A DNA stretch of 64,000 nt from Siphonodentalium dalli (lineage: Eukaryota > Mollusca > Scaphopoda > Gadilida > Siphonodentaliidae), in NCBI GenBank assembly GCA_032622095.1, contig CP136062.1:136318960-136382959 (forward strand), given 5' to 3'. Positions 1-10,442 of this stretch are shown here, piece after piece. Each line of letters begins with the position of its first letter. Position 1 is the first letter of the stretch. The translations under genes and the position numbers were made by a program. The notes beneath the pieces were generated by a model. It searched no databases and was not told the origin of the DNA. It saw only the letters and a program-made list of their open reading frames with translations.

Positions 1-850
1 TACATGAGGGAGGATGAATTTCAGTTTACCTGACCGGGTTTCAGATTGATCAGCCTCATTGTCCGAAACATTTATATCCCCTTCTTTATTTGATCGTTTG
101 AAATGTTCATTAAAATATACTGGGGCTTGCTTATCTGAGATCTTCATAACCATTGTCAATTTCCTAAAGTTAACTCTTTCACATACCGGCAGCCAATTTA
201 CTTTTAGAAATTCCGAATAGCCAATATTTGTCCTACAATTTATATCTAAAATGTATCTTACTAGCCTATTCTGGGTTGCTTGTAATCGGATCTTTGTTCT
301 CTGCGTTAGACTAGTGTACCAAAAGCTTGAACTCAAAATGACATTGAATGAGGGCCAATTAAGGATAGAGTTCTTTTGCAGTATTGGTTCAGGTAAGATG
401 CCTTTCTGTACAAGAATTTCAACTTAGATTTTGCCTTCTGCAATATGTGTGCTGCCATTAGCTCACCATTAATATGGTGGTCTAAAATGGCCCCGAGATA
501 TGTTACGGAGTCACTGGATCTGATGGTCACGCCATCACAGCAAACACTCAGCTGGGATTTATTTTTCAATTTATGTGGTGATCCGAAAAGAATTGATTGT
601 TTTTCCCAGGTGTAAAGATAGTTTATTATCCACCAGCCAAGCGCTCTGTTTGCTCAGTTCTACACTGAGAGTTTGTTCAATGATGTGCACATCAGATCCA
701 GCGACAATAAGGGCAGAGTCATCTGCATATAAGAGGAGTTGGCAAGACACAGCCATGGAAGCATCGTTAACATACAGTAAAAACAGTAGAGGACCTAAAA
801 TTACCCCTGTGGTACCGGGTACGCCACAGTTTTATAGTTTTATCTAGTTT
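1..850 (-). pseudogene. 3' part of a CR1/Rex-like LINE reverse transcriptase, runs off window
   Basis: The minus strand reads as the C-terminal half of a non-LTR retrotransposon polymerase. Near 780-690 it has the end of RT motif B and a YADD catalytic box (LLLYADDSALIV), followed by the WLVDNKLSLHLGKT stretch typical of CR1/Rex-type LINEs. Then come a thumb-like segment (VTYLGAILD) and a C-terminal region (NVNWLPVCERV-like context) that continues to base 1. The frame changes around 570 and again near 330-420, so it is a decayed copy rather than an active gene. The 5' part, including the endonuclease, is absent, as expected of 5'-truncated LINE copies. The exact clade is not resolved. Confidence 0.8.
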
Positions 851-1396
851 TATCTATGACCTGTGTTGATCACACAGTGTTGCTGAAGAGTCCATATTCT
901 TTATATCGTCCGCAGATCATTTGCGCTGAAGCCCAACTAATAATTAATATGTATGTAGTGATTCCCACTAAGCTCAAATTGACACAGGCACGGAAATGAC
1001 CACATGTGCAGGGGCCTGTAACGCGCTCCGCTGTCCCCCCCCCTTTTGCGCTGCCCATATACGCCGCTTCTATATACGCGCCTGCTTCACGTTAATGGTA
1101 GGATAATAGACACAAGGGGAACTGTATAAATTCACCTTTTTACCATCCCTCGGCAATTGGACAAATTTAGGCCATTCACAACAGTAATGCTAACGATATA
1201 GCCATCTTTCAATCTTACATCTTCTGAGTCTTTACGGCCAGCATTGACCAACCCCAGAACGTGGTCTGAGTATATTCCTAACTATATATATATAGGCTAT
1301 CTGTAAATGACTATTTAGATATGTCGTACATGACCAGGATCCATCCGGAGTTTTCATGCATTAATTACATGTATATACAGTTGTAGATTCACTTTG

Positions 1397-2506
1397 CTAT
1401 ACCCCCAGTAAAATCATTCGCTGCATGTGTAATCTATGGCAGAGTATGGCAGCATAAAGTTGGAGTCCATTTACATTGGTTACCTCTTCGTTACTTTCGT
1501 CATTTCTTGTGTTGGATATGTCCAGTATTCTTGATATTTTCTCTTCTTCATTTAGGTCTTTAAACTGTTTTTTAAATATATTGTTGTATTCAGTTGCAAA
1601 TTGTAGAAGGAACTCTCTTCTTATATGATTGAATGCTGAGCATCTAAGGATGAAATGGGACGTTGTTTCCTCTTCTATTTTGCATAGCTTGCAGATACCA
1701 TCAGATGTCTTGTCATATTTCTTCTTTAAGGTTTCAAGTCGGTATGTTCCAGTGACTAGTCTAAGGATTGTGTTGAGACGTGGGATAGCTCTCACAGGAT
1801 TCCCAATTATGTTAAGAACTGGATGATGACGTCCGGATTTATATGCCTCGATGTTTAATAATCTGAGTGAAGGATATAATCTGGCACTGCATACTGTTCG
1901 TTCAATCCAATATGTATTAATTGCAGTTTTCACTTCTGTCTTCCATTGGTCTTTATTATATGGATTGTCTAGTAGATCGGTGGGTGATGGAAGTTTGTAT
2001 TTGAATAATACTTGTCTGATGGCCGCAAACCAGCTATGACTGGATGAGTCTTTCAATAATAATTGTCGTGCAGCTAGTCTTCTTTCAATACTGTTTGAGG
2101 GTAGTCGACATATGTTGTTGAAGAATATAAGTGCTTTGGTATCGATGGTTGCTTCAACGGGTAGTACTCCTGTCAAAATATGTATAGCTGGATCCGGTGT
2201 TCTTATTGGAATTGCCAGAATCTGTTTCAGTAATTTCTTCTGAAAAATGTCTAATTGTTGAAGATGGTGACGATTTGGTAATATGATCTCACATCCATAC
2301 AGAAGGATTGGTAGAATGTAAATATTGTATAGGTGGATACATGTTTGAGGATCCAATCCATTGTGTCCGTGAAATCCTGCAGGCATTAAACTATAAGCGG
2401 ATCTTCTGGCTTTCTTTATGTTGTTTGAGATAGATTCTCCCATTGTTTTCTCAATTGATGGTGCACGAATAATACCAAGATGGGTAGTTTTCTCTACAGC
2501 TGGCAT
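1397..2506 (-). pseudogene. C-terminal part of the same LINE ORF2, after a one-base frameshift
   Basis: This 369-residue frame directly continues the upstream reverse transcriptase. It opens with INTSEMPAVEKTTHLGI, the usual segment after the RT palm, and carries the LYGCEIILP thumb-like motif. It ends with a zinc-knuckle-like element, CKLCKIEEETTSHFILRC (C-x2-C-x8-H-x4-C), common at the C-terminus of such LINEs. It has no start of its own; the first Met is internal. The break from the upstream frame lies in an A-rich run at about 2518-2525. It could be a recent mutation or an assembly error, because both frames are otherwise undamaged. Confidence 0.8.
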
Positions 2507-2517
2507 TTCTGATGTAT

Positions 2518-4845
2518 TTATTTTCCATCTGCGTTGACAGGATTACGGATGTTGGTTGGTTTCACAGTGATGGTGACACATTTTTGAGGTTGGAGGAGAT
2601 ATCTATGATTCCGGCTGTATTCTACTGCAACGTTGATTAATTGTTGTAGCTCCATTGGGTTGTTACTAATTATAGCAACATCATCAGCGCAGGCAGTAGT
2701 ATTAAGGCGTATATTTCCAATATTCGTTCCCGCATCTGTTTGGTCAAATTTCTCCAGGAGATCTTCAATGTATATTTTATATATATCTGCACTCAAGATA
2801 CTACCTTGGCGGACTCCTTGGTTGATATTGAATTCTTCAGATAGGTTACCTCTCCATTTCACTTTTGATGTACACTGCGTGTGGATGTCGTCTATTAGTT
2901 TCCATGTTGACGTGTGTATTTGGTAGTGATATAATTTCTTCATAAGAATTTCTTTGGCGACTACATCAAATGCAGATTTTGCATCAAGATATGCAACATA
3001 TGTAATATTTCCATCGTCTCGATTGCTTCTGATAACTTCTTCAAGCATTAGCGCACTGTTCAGTGGCGAAGCATTTGCTGTGAATCCTCTTTGTAGTGGG
3101 GATTGTAGAGGAATAGTTTGTTTTCTCAGGTCTTCTCTTAATACTACTTCAATCAGCTTCAAGAGCACAGGTAAGATAGTGATACCTCGGTAGTTTATAG
3201 ATTCTGTTTTCACTCCCTTGTTTTTGTAAATAGGATTGAGCATTCCGACTTTTAATTCTTGAGGAATGGATCTTTGTTGAATTATTAGATTAATGATCTG
3301 TGTAATTAGAGGAATTGTTGAAGAGTCTGCATAGATGAAATGTTCAGCCGCTATACCATACGCATCTGGTGCTTTGCCTTTGTTCAATCTTGCTAGAGCT
3401 TTAATTATTACCTCTTCCGTAGTTTTCATTGGTGACGGGTCATCTACAATGTCGTGGATAATTTGATAGTCCATTGTGCAGTTTTTGTAATATTGGTAAT
3501 TGTATAGTTGATTGTCAGTTGGTTTAGCGAGTTCGCTGAAATGACGATGAAATCCTTCTGTAACTTTGTCATCGCTGTATGTTGTTCCTTTCACATTCGG
3601 GTCAGTCAGGTATACTTTTCCTTTATTTCCCTGACGTTTAATAAGATTATAAAATACATTCCTATCCCCTTCCCGTGTTTCCATGATTTGGTTTTTGAGT
3701 GTTTGATGTTCAAGATATACAGCTTTCCGTACTTCATTTCTGTAGGTACGTTTTGTCATCTTTTTGGTGATCAGAATAGGATCATAAATATCATTTGGAC
3801 GTCCATTCATCTTCCATTCTCGAAATGCGCATCTGGAATTGTGCAGTGCTTCTGCTATATCTTCATTCCATACCATAAGTTTTGGTTTGTTCTGACGTCG
3901 TCGTTGTTTTGGGGTTGGTGAGGCACCTTCGGCAGCTGTTACTAGGAGATTGTTAAGTTCTGCAACTAGAGAAGCTGGAGGTTTTCCTTCCTCAGTATTA
4001 ATATGAGATACTCCCGATTTTGTCAGATACCTGTATTTATCTAGGTCGACTTTCTTCCAATTAGTTCGATGTATTTTGCTCGGGATTTCTTTCTTCTTTG
4101 AGTCCATTTTCCATGATGTATTTATGGTGATTGCCTTCGGAATATGATCCGATGTATTTGAGGCGACATCAATTATTTGCGTTTTCTTGTCAAGATTATT
4201 GGGATACATAATGTAATCAATTTCAGAAACAGGAACTCCTGCTGCATTGATGGACGTGTTTCCTCTTTTATCTGTCTTCAGATTGGTCTCTTTCATAAAC
4301 TGTTCCATTAGTTCGGAACGGACATGATCGGATGGTCGATTTAAGTCTGTGTTAAAGTCCCCTCCAATAAAAATGATATGTGTATCTCTGTATTTCTCAA
4401 TAATTTCATACATTTGGGCTAGTATGTCAGCATAATCCTGGTGAGATCCATTAGATTTGGCGGGCATGTACGTGGAGATAAGGATTATAGGTTTAACTAG
4501 TTTTAACTCTATAGCTTGAATCCTAGTTCCTCCATCATTGATGACTTTGATGTACTTGTCTAATGACTTCTTCCAGATACATGCAACTCCCCCATAGCCT
4601 CTTGCAAGATGTGTTGGGGGTAGTGGTTCATGGCTATCGACTGATTTTCCGGATCCACAAAATTCTTCGTTAATTTCATTCAACTGGTGAAGCTCGAAAT
4701 GGAATAGCCAGTGTTCCTGGATGATGAAGATGTCGATTGTACGCAACAGCTCTTTAATTACTCCAATGCATGTTTTTATATTTTTACAATTGTATGTTGC
4801 AATGGTCAGTTCTTTTTGCTCGTTGGCAGGTGTTATCTGTTCCAT
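2518..4845 (-). CDS. LINE ORF2 protein: AP endonuclease + reverse transcriptase
   Basis: The 775-residue frame starts with an APE-type endonuclease: IATYNCKNI at the N-terminus, the catalytic Glu in IIQEHW, GGDFNTDL, and the final SNTSDHIP motif. This domain nicks target DNA for target-primed reverse transcription. The RT follows, with motif A YLDAKSAFDVV, motif B QGVRQGSILS and motif C CADDVAII (Cys where Tyr is usual before ADD). The frame stops at NADGK, within GGAAAATAAAT, and the next frame continues the same protein with one base of shift, so this copy has a single frameshift. Met at 4845 is the first Met ahead of the endonuclease motif. Clade is uncertain (I/Jockey/CR1 group). Confidence 0.85.
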   Translation of the reverse strand: MEQITPANEQKELTIATYNCKNIKTCIGVIKELLRTIDIFIIQEHWLFHFELHQLNEINEEFCGSGKSVDSHEPLPPTHLARGYGGVACIWKKSLDKYIKVINDGGTRIQAIELKLVKPIILISTYMPAKSNGSHQDYADILAQMYEIIEKYRDTHIIFIGGDFNTDLNRPSDHVRSELMEQFMKETNLKTDKRGNTSINAAGVPVSEIDYIMYPNNLDKKTQIIDVASNTSDHIPKAITINTSWKMDSKKKEIPSKIHRTNWKKVDLDKYRYLTKSGVSHINTEEGKPPASLVAELNNLLVTAAEGASPTPKQRRRQNKPKLMVWNEDIAEALHNSRCAFREWKMNGRPNDIYDPILITKKMTKRTYRNEVRKAVYLEHQTLKNQIMETREGDRNVFYNLIKRQGNKGKVYLTDPNVKGTTYSDDKVTEGFHRHFSELAKPTDNQLYNYQYYKNCTMDYQIIHDIVDDPSPMKTTEEVIIKALARLNKGKAPDAYGIAAEHFIYADSSTIPLITQIINLIIQQRSIPQELKVGMLNPIYKNKGVKTESINYRGITILPVLLKLIEVVLREDLRKQTIPLQSPLQRGFTANASPLNSALMLEEVIRSNRDDGNITYVAYLDAKSAFDVVAKEILMKKLYHYQIHTSTWKLIDDIHTQCTSKVKWRGNLSEEFNINQGVRQGSILSADIYKIYIEDLLEKFDQTDAGTNIGNIRLNTTACADDVAIISNNPMELQQLINVAVEYSRNHRYLLQPQKCVTITVKPTNIRNPVNADGK

Positions 4846-5190
4846 ATTGGCCTCTGGTCTTGGTATAAAAAAGACTGTTGTAGTTGGGAGTCTGACTGTT
4901 GTAGAGGACGACCTGAGTCTGTCGTATGTAACATGGCTCGGTTGATATATTCAAACTTTTGGTTATTTCTATTCTGATGTTGCTGTGAGTTAACATGTCC
5001 AGAATTAGATGTATTCATATCAGCTTGATATACCACAAACTCCAATCAGACCCATTTAGTAGAGCGGACAAACTCAAAAAGCTCACTAGAAGTAGGAGTT
5101 TAGTCCATCGGCACCACACACGGGCTTGTGATACATCATTTTGAAGGTTAGGACATTCCGCATCGGATAGGACCCGGTGTGAAATATACA

Positions 5191-5195
5191 AATGA
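5191..5195. other. Empty target site matching the 11.4-kb transposon insertion
   Basis: Copy A reads continuously through AATGA here (TCATT on the other strand). In copy B the same position holds the 11,356-bp transposon, with TCATT on both sides (11935-11939 and 23296-23300). The single copy here against two flanking copies there shows a 5-bp target-site duplication. Confidence 0.85.
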
Positions 5196-5224
5196 TGCAA
5201 AAGATGATTTTTAGCTGATTAAGT

Positions 5225-6200
5225 GCCAAAATTCAGCAAAAATCCCTGTTTTTGTCAAATTCGGCAAAATGAGAAATAAAAGTATAGAAACGCGAACATT
5301 TTGCGCTAAAATATTGTAGTCAAAATACCTCTAGATATTTATTATGATAGTGGTATGATTTCTCTAATATAACGAAGATTTTTTTTAGATTTATTGTAAA
5401 AATAGACAAAATAGCGCAATTTTTAATTTTTTTTGCCTCACTTAATGGGCGATAGATCAATATTTTTTTGACCGAGGATATCGTATATAGTCTAGAAAAG
5501 TGCGTATATATATTCCGCATACGACAGTATGCTGAATATGTCATCATATTTAACACGTGATGTGTTATGTAAGATTATTTCAACCCTCACCCCAAAATTC
5601 ATAAAAAAGTCACCGTTTTAGGGAGATTCGGCACAAATGAATACAAAAGCACAGGTATTCGGGATATGTTTGTGCTACGATATAGCAGGTTACACACTTA
5701 TAAATACAAAGTAATGAAATGCAATGATTGCGGTGATAAATGTGAAAAATTCAAAAATTTCGGTGGAAAATAGACAAAAAATAATTCATTTTCAGTTGTT
5801 TCGCCCCTCTTAATAGACGATTATTCAGTATTGCATTGAATGGAAATCCCGTATATAATATAGAAAACTTGTGGAAATATATACTGCATATGATTGTAGG
5901 ATAAGGATGTCATTCTTTGCCATAGATGCTATGTGGTGGTAGATTGTGTCACCCCCACCCCAAAATTCAGAAGAAACAAAATCAGTTTTAGAAATTTCGG
6001 TATGGCAGAATACAAAAGCACAACTCCGATTATTTTGTGCTATTATATTGAAGTCTACCCACTTCGAGATATACATTATGATAACGCCATGGTATAATTT
6101 ACAGATGGCAACATTTCGGAGTTTTCTGATGAAAGTAGACCGAAAATCGTGAAATAAAAACTTGTTTTGCCCCTCTAGATGGGTGATAATTCAATTCAAT
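5225..6200 (+). repeat. Three degenerate ~365-bp tandem units in copy A
   Basis: Units begin near 5225, 5590 and 5955. Each starts with a CCAAAATTCA-like segment. Each then has a block on tracking TTCGGCAAAAT/AATACAAAAGCACA, a TTGTGCTA.ATAT stretch, and an ATAGACAAAA...CCTC.TAATGGGCGAT end. The third unit contains the start of the transposase exon (ATGGCAACATTTCGG, 6103). The same structure appears inverted in copy B (about 11080-11939), so it belongs to the element. Confidence 0.6.
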
Positions 6201-6510
6201 TTTGAACAATAATCCAGGACAAACTCTCAAGAGTTGACAAGACACATAATGCATTTGAATGTTTTCGGATTGTATCATCTTGTCACATTTGTTTGGTTAC
6301 GTTATTGCACCAATCGCCCCAACAGTACAATACATTGCAAGATAAGACAAACACGGAATATTCCTATACACATTTATGCATTATACACATTCCTTATCAA
6401 GCTGAGGCGTTTGATAGTTACTTGAGTTGAAGAAATTACATCACTGTATATGTTTACTTCGCATAATATAGCTTCACAGTTGTATAAGATTATACATATT
6501 TGGAGGTTTA

Positions 6511-6816
6511 GTGTTTGTTAATAACCAGGTTCAGCCACAGTACATGCATGTAACTTGTAACATGTGTTGCCATTACCAACGAAATCACATGACCATTCCG
6601 CTTACACGTACACCACCAAACAACCGTTTAGACGTCTTGTGTCAAATGTGCAGCATTACGAAATGTGTATCAGAGGGGTGTCCAATCTTTATATCAATCG
6701 ACGAACATGTGCTTAGTGAACTTTTGTTAAATTCTTCAGTAGCGGCGACCACGTCGTTACTTTTCCCAAATGTGTTGTTGGCCCGAACTACCATTATAGT
6801 AGTACTCTACATATAA
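6511..6816 (+). pseudogene. Conserved open segment of KDZ-like element, copy A
   Basis: A Cys-rich segment (CNMCCHYQRNH, LCQMCSITKCVSEGC) is open here and also in copy B (minus, 9377-9745). The two copies differ by several substitutions and by one in-frame insertion of three codons after QRNH. Retention of the frame in both suggests a real coding exon. The Cys spacing (CxxC, CxxC...C) recalls the cysteine clusters that accompany KDZ transposases, but I do not recognise a named domain. Similarity between the copies ends near 6784. Confidence 0.45.
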
Positions 6817-7270
6817 GAATTACGAGTATAACCTATAGTAGGCGTATGCGTTTCGTACGGTCTATAAACACATTTTTACAGAAGTGACGATTGCGAGTCC
6901 ATTTGGGAGAAAATAGTGCCGTTCATTGCATCCAATCTTCTTGCCACACACAGTATTGTGATATAGTTATGTTTGTATTTAATTATGTTGTTTACATGAT
7001 AAATATTGTGAGTTGTACACTAGATGCATGCATGCAAAACTCGCGTGCCCATATACTTGGGTTTCTCGAATCCGTAATCGTAACTACAGCTATTGAAAAT
7101 CGACAACTGCAAAAAGAACACATATTCTAGTGATGTACCTGTAGCACTATATGCGTAATTCAGGCGTGCAGTAGGTTATTATGCGTAAGCTGTCAAGTGC
7201 CAACACAGCAAATAATAATTTACGGTAGGCATGCATTGTAATTCATTGCGCTAAATACCGCCCGAACCAA
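6817..7270. other. Unassigned spacer
   Basis: No coding signal, RNA gene or clear repeat was recognised between the end of copy A and the Gypsy relic. Confidence 0.5.
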
Positions 7271-7274
7271 ACTT

Positions 7275-8034
7275 TTTCTAGAAAATCCGGTAAAAAACGG
7301 AAACAATTTGTAACACCAGATAGCTATGATGTCACAAGATCATGGTTAGATTACCAAGCACACTTTGAAATTTGTTCAAATATAAATGGATTGGAAATTG
7401 ATGACATGGGCCTTTATCTATGCGTATCCTTGCGAGGATTGGGGCAAGGAACACTCGGTGACCTACTCCCAGGACGAGAAGAAGACAACAACGTTCTTGT
7501 TAGTGCGATAAAAGGCCGATTTCCTGCCAAAAACCAGACTGACCAGATGGTACAATTGCGTGCACGGCGACAAGGGGCGAGGGGGGGGGGGGGGGGGGTA
7601 CCGACGTCTGACCAATATGTTATATCATACTGCAACAATGAATTGAGAGACACATTGGCAAAGGACCAATTCATTGGTGGGTTGTATGATCCATATATAT
7701 ATACGGCTCATTGTACAACAAGCACGACTGGGCTCTCTTTGCGAGATCATAAGACATGCAGTTGAATTAGAGGTTTTTGCCAAGTCTGAAAAAACATAGG
7801 GCTAAACACTATGCTAGGGCAGTAAATGAAGCAGATCCAACACAAAGCAAACATATAGAATTTGAAGAACTAAAAATGATAAGAGATGAACTGAAGCCCC
7901 AAACTGGTTCTAACGGGAAAGCTCAAAATAGCTCACAACCGTCCGAGACATCACAGTCCATCTCTGAGATGAAGGAGATAAAACAAATATTGACTGATGT
8001 GAAGAGGTGTAAAGGGGAGATTAACAAAGAATGA
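7275..8034 (+). pseudogene. gag: Ty3/Gypsy gag relic
   Basis: From about 7310 the frame reads SYDVTRSWLDYQAHFEICS, then GLYLCVSLRG and RFPAKNQTDQMVQLRARRQ, then LRDTLAKDQFIGGL. This order matches the capsid-type gag of animal Ty3/Gypsy LTR retroelements. In the next frame (7770-8034) an ELEVFAKSE-like stretch and a Glu/Lys-rich tail follow. The gene is broken: stop codons precede 7310, a long G run at about 7578-7598 interrupts the middle, and a frameshift falls near 7765. No LTRs were identified. It sits between the two inverted KDZ-like copies. Confidence 0.75.
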
Positions 8035-8076
8035 CAAACTTGGAGAACCAAAACAAGGAGAAAAGGGGTAACACAA

Positions 8077-8652
8077 ATGAGCCCTGGGGGGACTGTCGTA
8101 ACAGTAGACAATGGAGACATAATTATAATGATAATCCTGATTATAACACAAACGAATACAAAGAACGCACCAGATGCAGAACTTCTCACAATCCACGCGA
8201 CATGTGCCATAATGCATATCGTGGTGGGGGAGACTAGCAGAACACAAGTGGACATCGTAACTCCAACGAGTTTGTTAGATACAGCTCTTCTGAAGAGGGG
8301 GTGGCTGTATTTAGATTGCAATCTGTATGGACCGCCAGTGATTGGTACTGGGGCAACAGTTTCCATGCTCTCAAGAAACTGTATGACTACTTATCGGAAG
8401 ATAAATACCATATGTTGCATCAATGATGTAGCACACGAGCTGCTGATCATTGAGTCCAACGAAACGAATAAGGCATACCGCGTTGTATCATCTAACTCAT
8501 CGGAAACTCTGCCAGAGATAGTATCTTCTCGTCACTTGTCAAAGCACATCAACACAAATTCCCCAGAAGGAATTGGAATTATTGAAACTTATGATCACGA
8601 GCACACTTATACCGCAATAAGCAGCACGGATCAGGCACCAGCTATGGTATAG
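8077..8652 (+). pseudogene. Gypsy aspartic protease-region relic
   Basis: The frame contains LYLDCNLYGPPVIGTGATVSMLS, which resembles the start of a retropepsin domain. The expected Leu-Val-Asp-Thr-Gly catalytic motif has degenerated to VIGTGATVS, with the Asp replaced. The protease would therefore be inactive. It follows the gag relic in the same orientation, so both likely belong to one decayed element. No reverse transcriptase or integrase was recognised downstream before 9340. Confidence 0.6.
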
Positions 8653-9376
8653 AACACAGATATTGGCAGAATATGCCATATGTGACTCCTGGAAGGTCTG
8701 GAAATTCACAAATGCTCAGAAAGCTTAACGAACCTATTATGGGTCTATATGATCACATGGCAATACAGCAGTAGTTTCTGCTAACATATAAGCAATGAGG
8801 ATGGGTTTCAAAGAGCTGAACCAAAACCACCCTATCCTGAAGTGAAACCAAATGCACAGGATAAATATATTCTTCCTGACACATTGGCAGACATACATGG
8901 TCGGATAAATTCGACACGTATTCACCAAGGCCTTGGAGATATTACGGCATCTGTTCCTCATCATATTCCAAGAAATATGGCCCAACCCCCAAAACGGCGC
9001 CATGGTACCCCAAGGGGGGTTCAAGGACGATATATAGAATTAAAGAACATCGCAAGGTTGATGACAAGGCTCGATTTGATGGCTGTGACCAGGAAGATCG
9101 TGACGCCTTAAAACCCCAAATACTGTGGGAAGGTCCCGATAGTGCAAAGTCGTGGATGATGACTCCCAGATAGGAGAGCCACAGAAATACAGTGTATATA
9201 CTGTTTGTACAGTACTGTTGATGTAAAATAAATATTCTATTATATGATTAAAGGGAAGTGGCAGCCGTGGGGGGGGGGGGCATCAAGTCCCGGGTGGCTG
9301 CAGGTTAGATGTGGTGAGATCGCGAGCTCACCTTAATGGATGTGCCGTCTCGTGGGTAGTTCATGCCCATTGGTCG
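8653..9376. other. Unassigned; possible tail of the Gypsy relic
   Basis: Short open frames (e.g. 8842-9111, plus, with a PPKRRHGTPRG segment) have no family I recognise. A G run lies at 9269-9280. No LTR or primer-binding site was found. Confidence 0.4.
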
Positions 9377-9745
9377 CTAAAAAAACCTTCTATGTGTATC
9401 GAAGAAGAGTAGGCTATGCGACCGCATTGAAGAACATTTCTGCACCCAGATACAAACAAACTTTGGCTTCCATCGGTTCCAGGGTGCAGACGACCTACGG
9501 TGTAAAGGAAGTCGTACCAACAACCAATTTGGGAAAAGTAACGGCGTGGTCACCGCTGCTGAAGAATTTAACAAAAGTTCACTAAGCACAGGTTCGTCGA
9601 TTGATATAAAGTTTGGACACCCCTCTGATACACATTTCGCAATGCTGCACATTTGACACAAAACGTCTAAACGGTTGTTTGATGGTGTACGTGTAAGCGG
9701 AATGGTCATGTGAGTCAGGTGATTCCGTTGGTAATGGCAACACAC
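9377..9745 (-). pseudogene. Conserved open segment of KDZ-like element, copy B
   Basis: This is the inverse partner of 6511-6816. It shares CCHYQRNH, PLTRTPSNNRLDVLCQMC, KCVSEGCPNFISIDEPVLSE and LLLNSS. The frame continues to 9377 beyond the copy A match, ending LLFFDTHRRFF. The shared, frame-preserved part is the best evidence that it was once an exon. Its function is unknown, and it lies downstream of the transposase C-terminal exon on the same strand. Confidence 0.45.
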
Positions 9746-9789
9746 GTTACAAGTTACTTGTATTGTGGCTGAACCTGGTTATTAACAAT

Positions 9790-10440
9790 CACTAAACCTC
9801 CCAATACATATATGTAATTTGCCTCAGATACAACAAAGGAGCACGGCGGGTTAGTGTGATTGACAGCTCAAAAGAGCATTGCGCAAATGCCCTAAGGGAA
9901 AACACAAAGGCGCATGGGCGTGGTTTACTCCTTTCACGCGCCGAAGTCGTGTGGAATTGGATTACATGTTGTCACAAACAGGCATGGGCGTGGTCTTCTA
10001 AGACGCGTGTTGGTAATTATGATCACATCGTGCGTGAATCGGATTAGGACCAGACAAATGGGCAGTGCCTAAATAAACATTTGCGCATGTGCCTAATAAC
10101 ACATTAACGCATGCCATCAAAACATTATTCAATGCGCAAATGTCGGTGCTGTAATAAGATTATGCTACATTCGCGCATGCCATATATTGAGTAATTAACG
10201 AACTACAACATTTTTGTCCCATCACCATTTATTCGGGCTTTGGACCGACAAGTTAAACTTGGCTGGTTTAGACATATGTTTGTCATTAATTTTTTTTGTT
10301 TTTTTAAACTTGATACTATTTTTTTTCAAGTTGTCATCATATTTTTTTTGTTTTTTTTTTTTGTTTTTTTTTAGTATATACGAACATCAATGAAAACAAT
10401 TACATACATCAAATGCACAATTCAATTTTATACAAAGTAT
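9790..10440. other. Non-coding part of copy B with poly-T tracts
   Basis: No gene recognised. Several GCGCATG/GGGCGTGG motifs recur between 9900 and 10180. A T-rich stretch with interrupted T runs covers about 10285-10375, immediately 3' of the transposase exon on the minus strand. Confidence 0.5.
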
Positions 10441-10442
10441 TA

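Larger units (their letters stand above)
1213..5025 (-). mobile_element. Nearly full-length APE-type LINE inserted in copy A
   Basis: This non-LTR retrotransposon contains an AP-endonuclease domain, a reverse transcriptase and a C-terminal CCHC-like knuckle, all on the minus strand. Limits are inferred from copy B: copy A matches copy B up to about 1212 (the 3' end of the LINE) and again from about 5030 (its 5' end). The putative 3' UTR is about 180 bp (1213-1396). A clear target-site duplication and poly(A) tail were not found. A short open frame at 4833-5045 runs upstream and overlaps the main start. It may be an ORF1 remnant or the shifted N-terminus of the main protein. Confidence 0.75.
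1008..6790 (+). mobile_element. KDZ-like transposon relic, copy A (interrupted by LINE)
   Basis: Three blocks here match copy B of the same element in inverse orientation: 1010-1212 matches 26355-26560, 5030-6140 matches 23296-23400 plus 11080-11939, and 6500-6784 matches 9520-9790. A LINE at about 1213-5025 splits the first two blocks. Copy A lacks most of the transposase exon found in copy B: only its first ~12 codons survive at 6103-6140. The outer limit at about 1008 is where similarity between copies stops, next to GGGGCCTGTAACGCGCTCC, which is a candidate element terminus. Copy A preserves the uninterrupted form of two sites that carry large insertions in copy B, so it serves as an internal empty-site reference. 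Confidence 0.65.
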
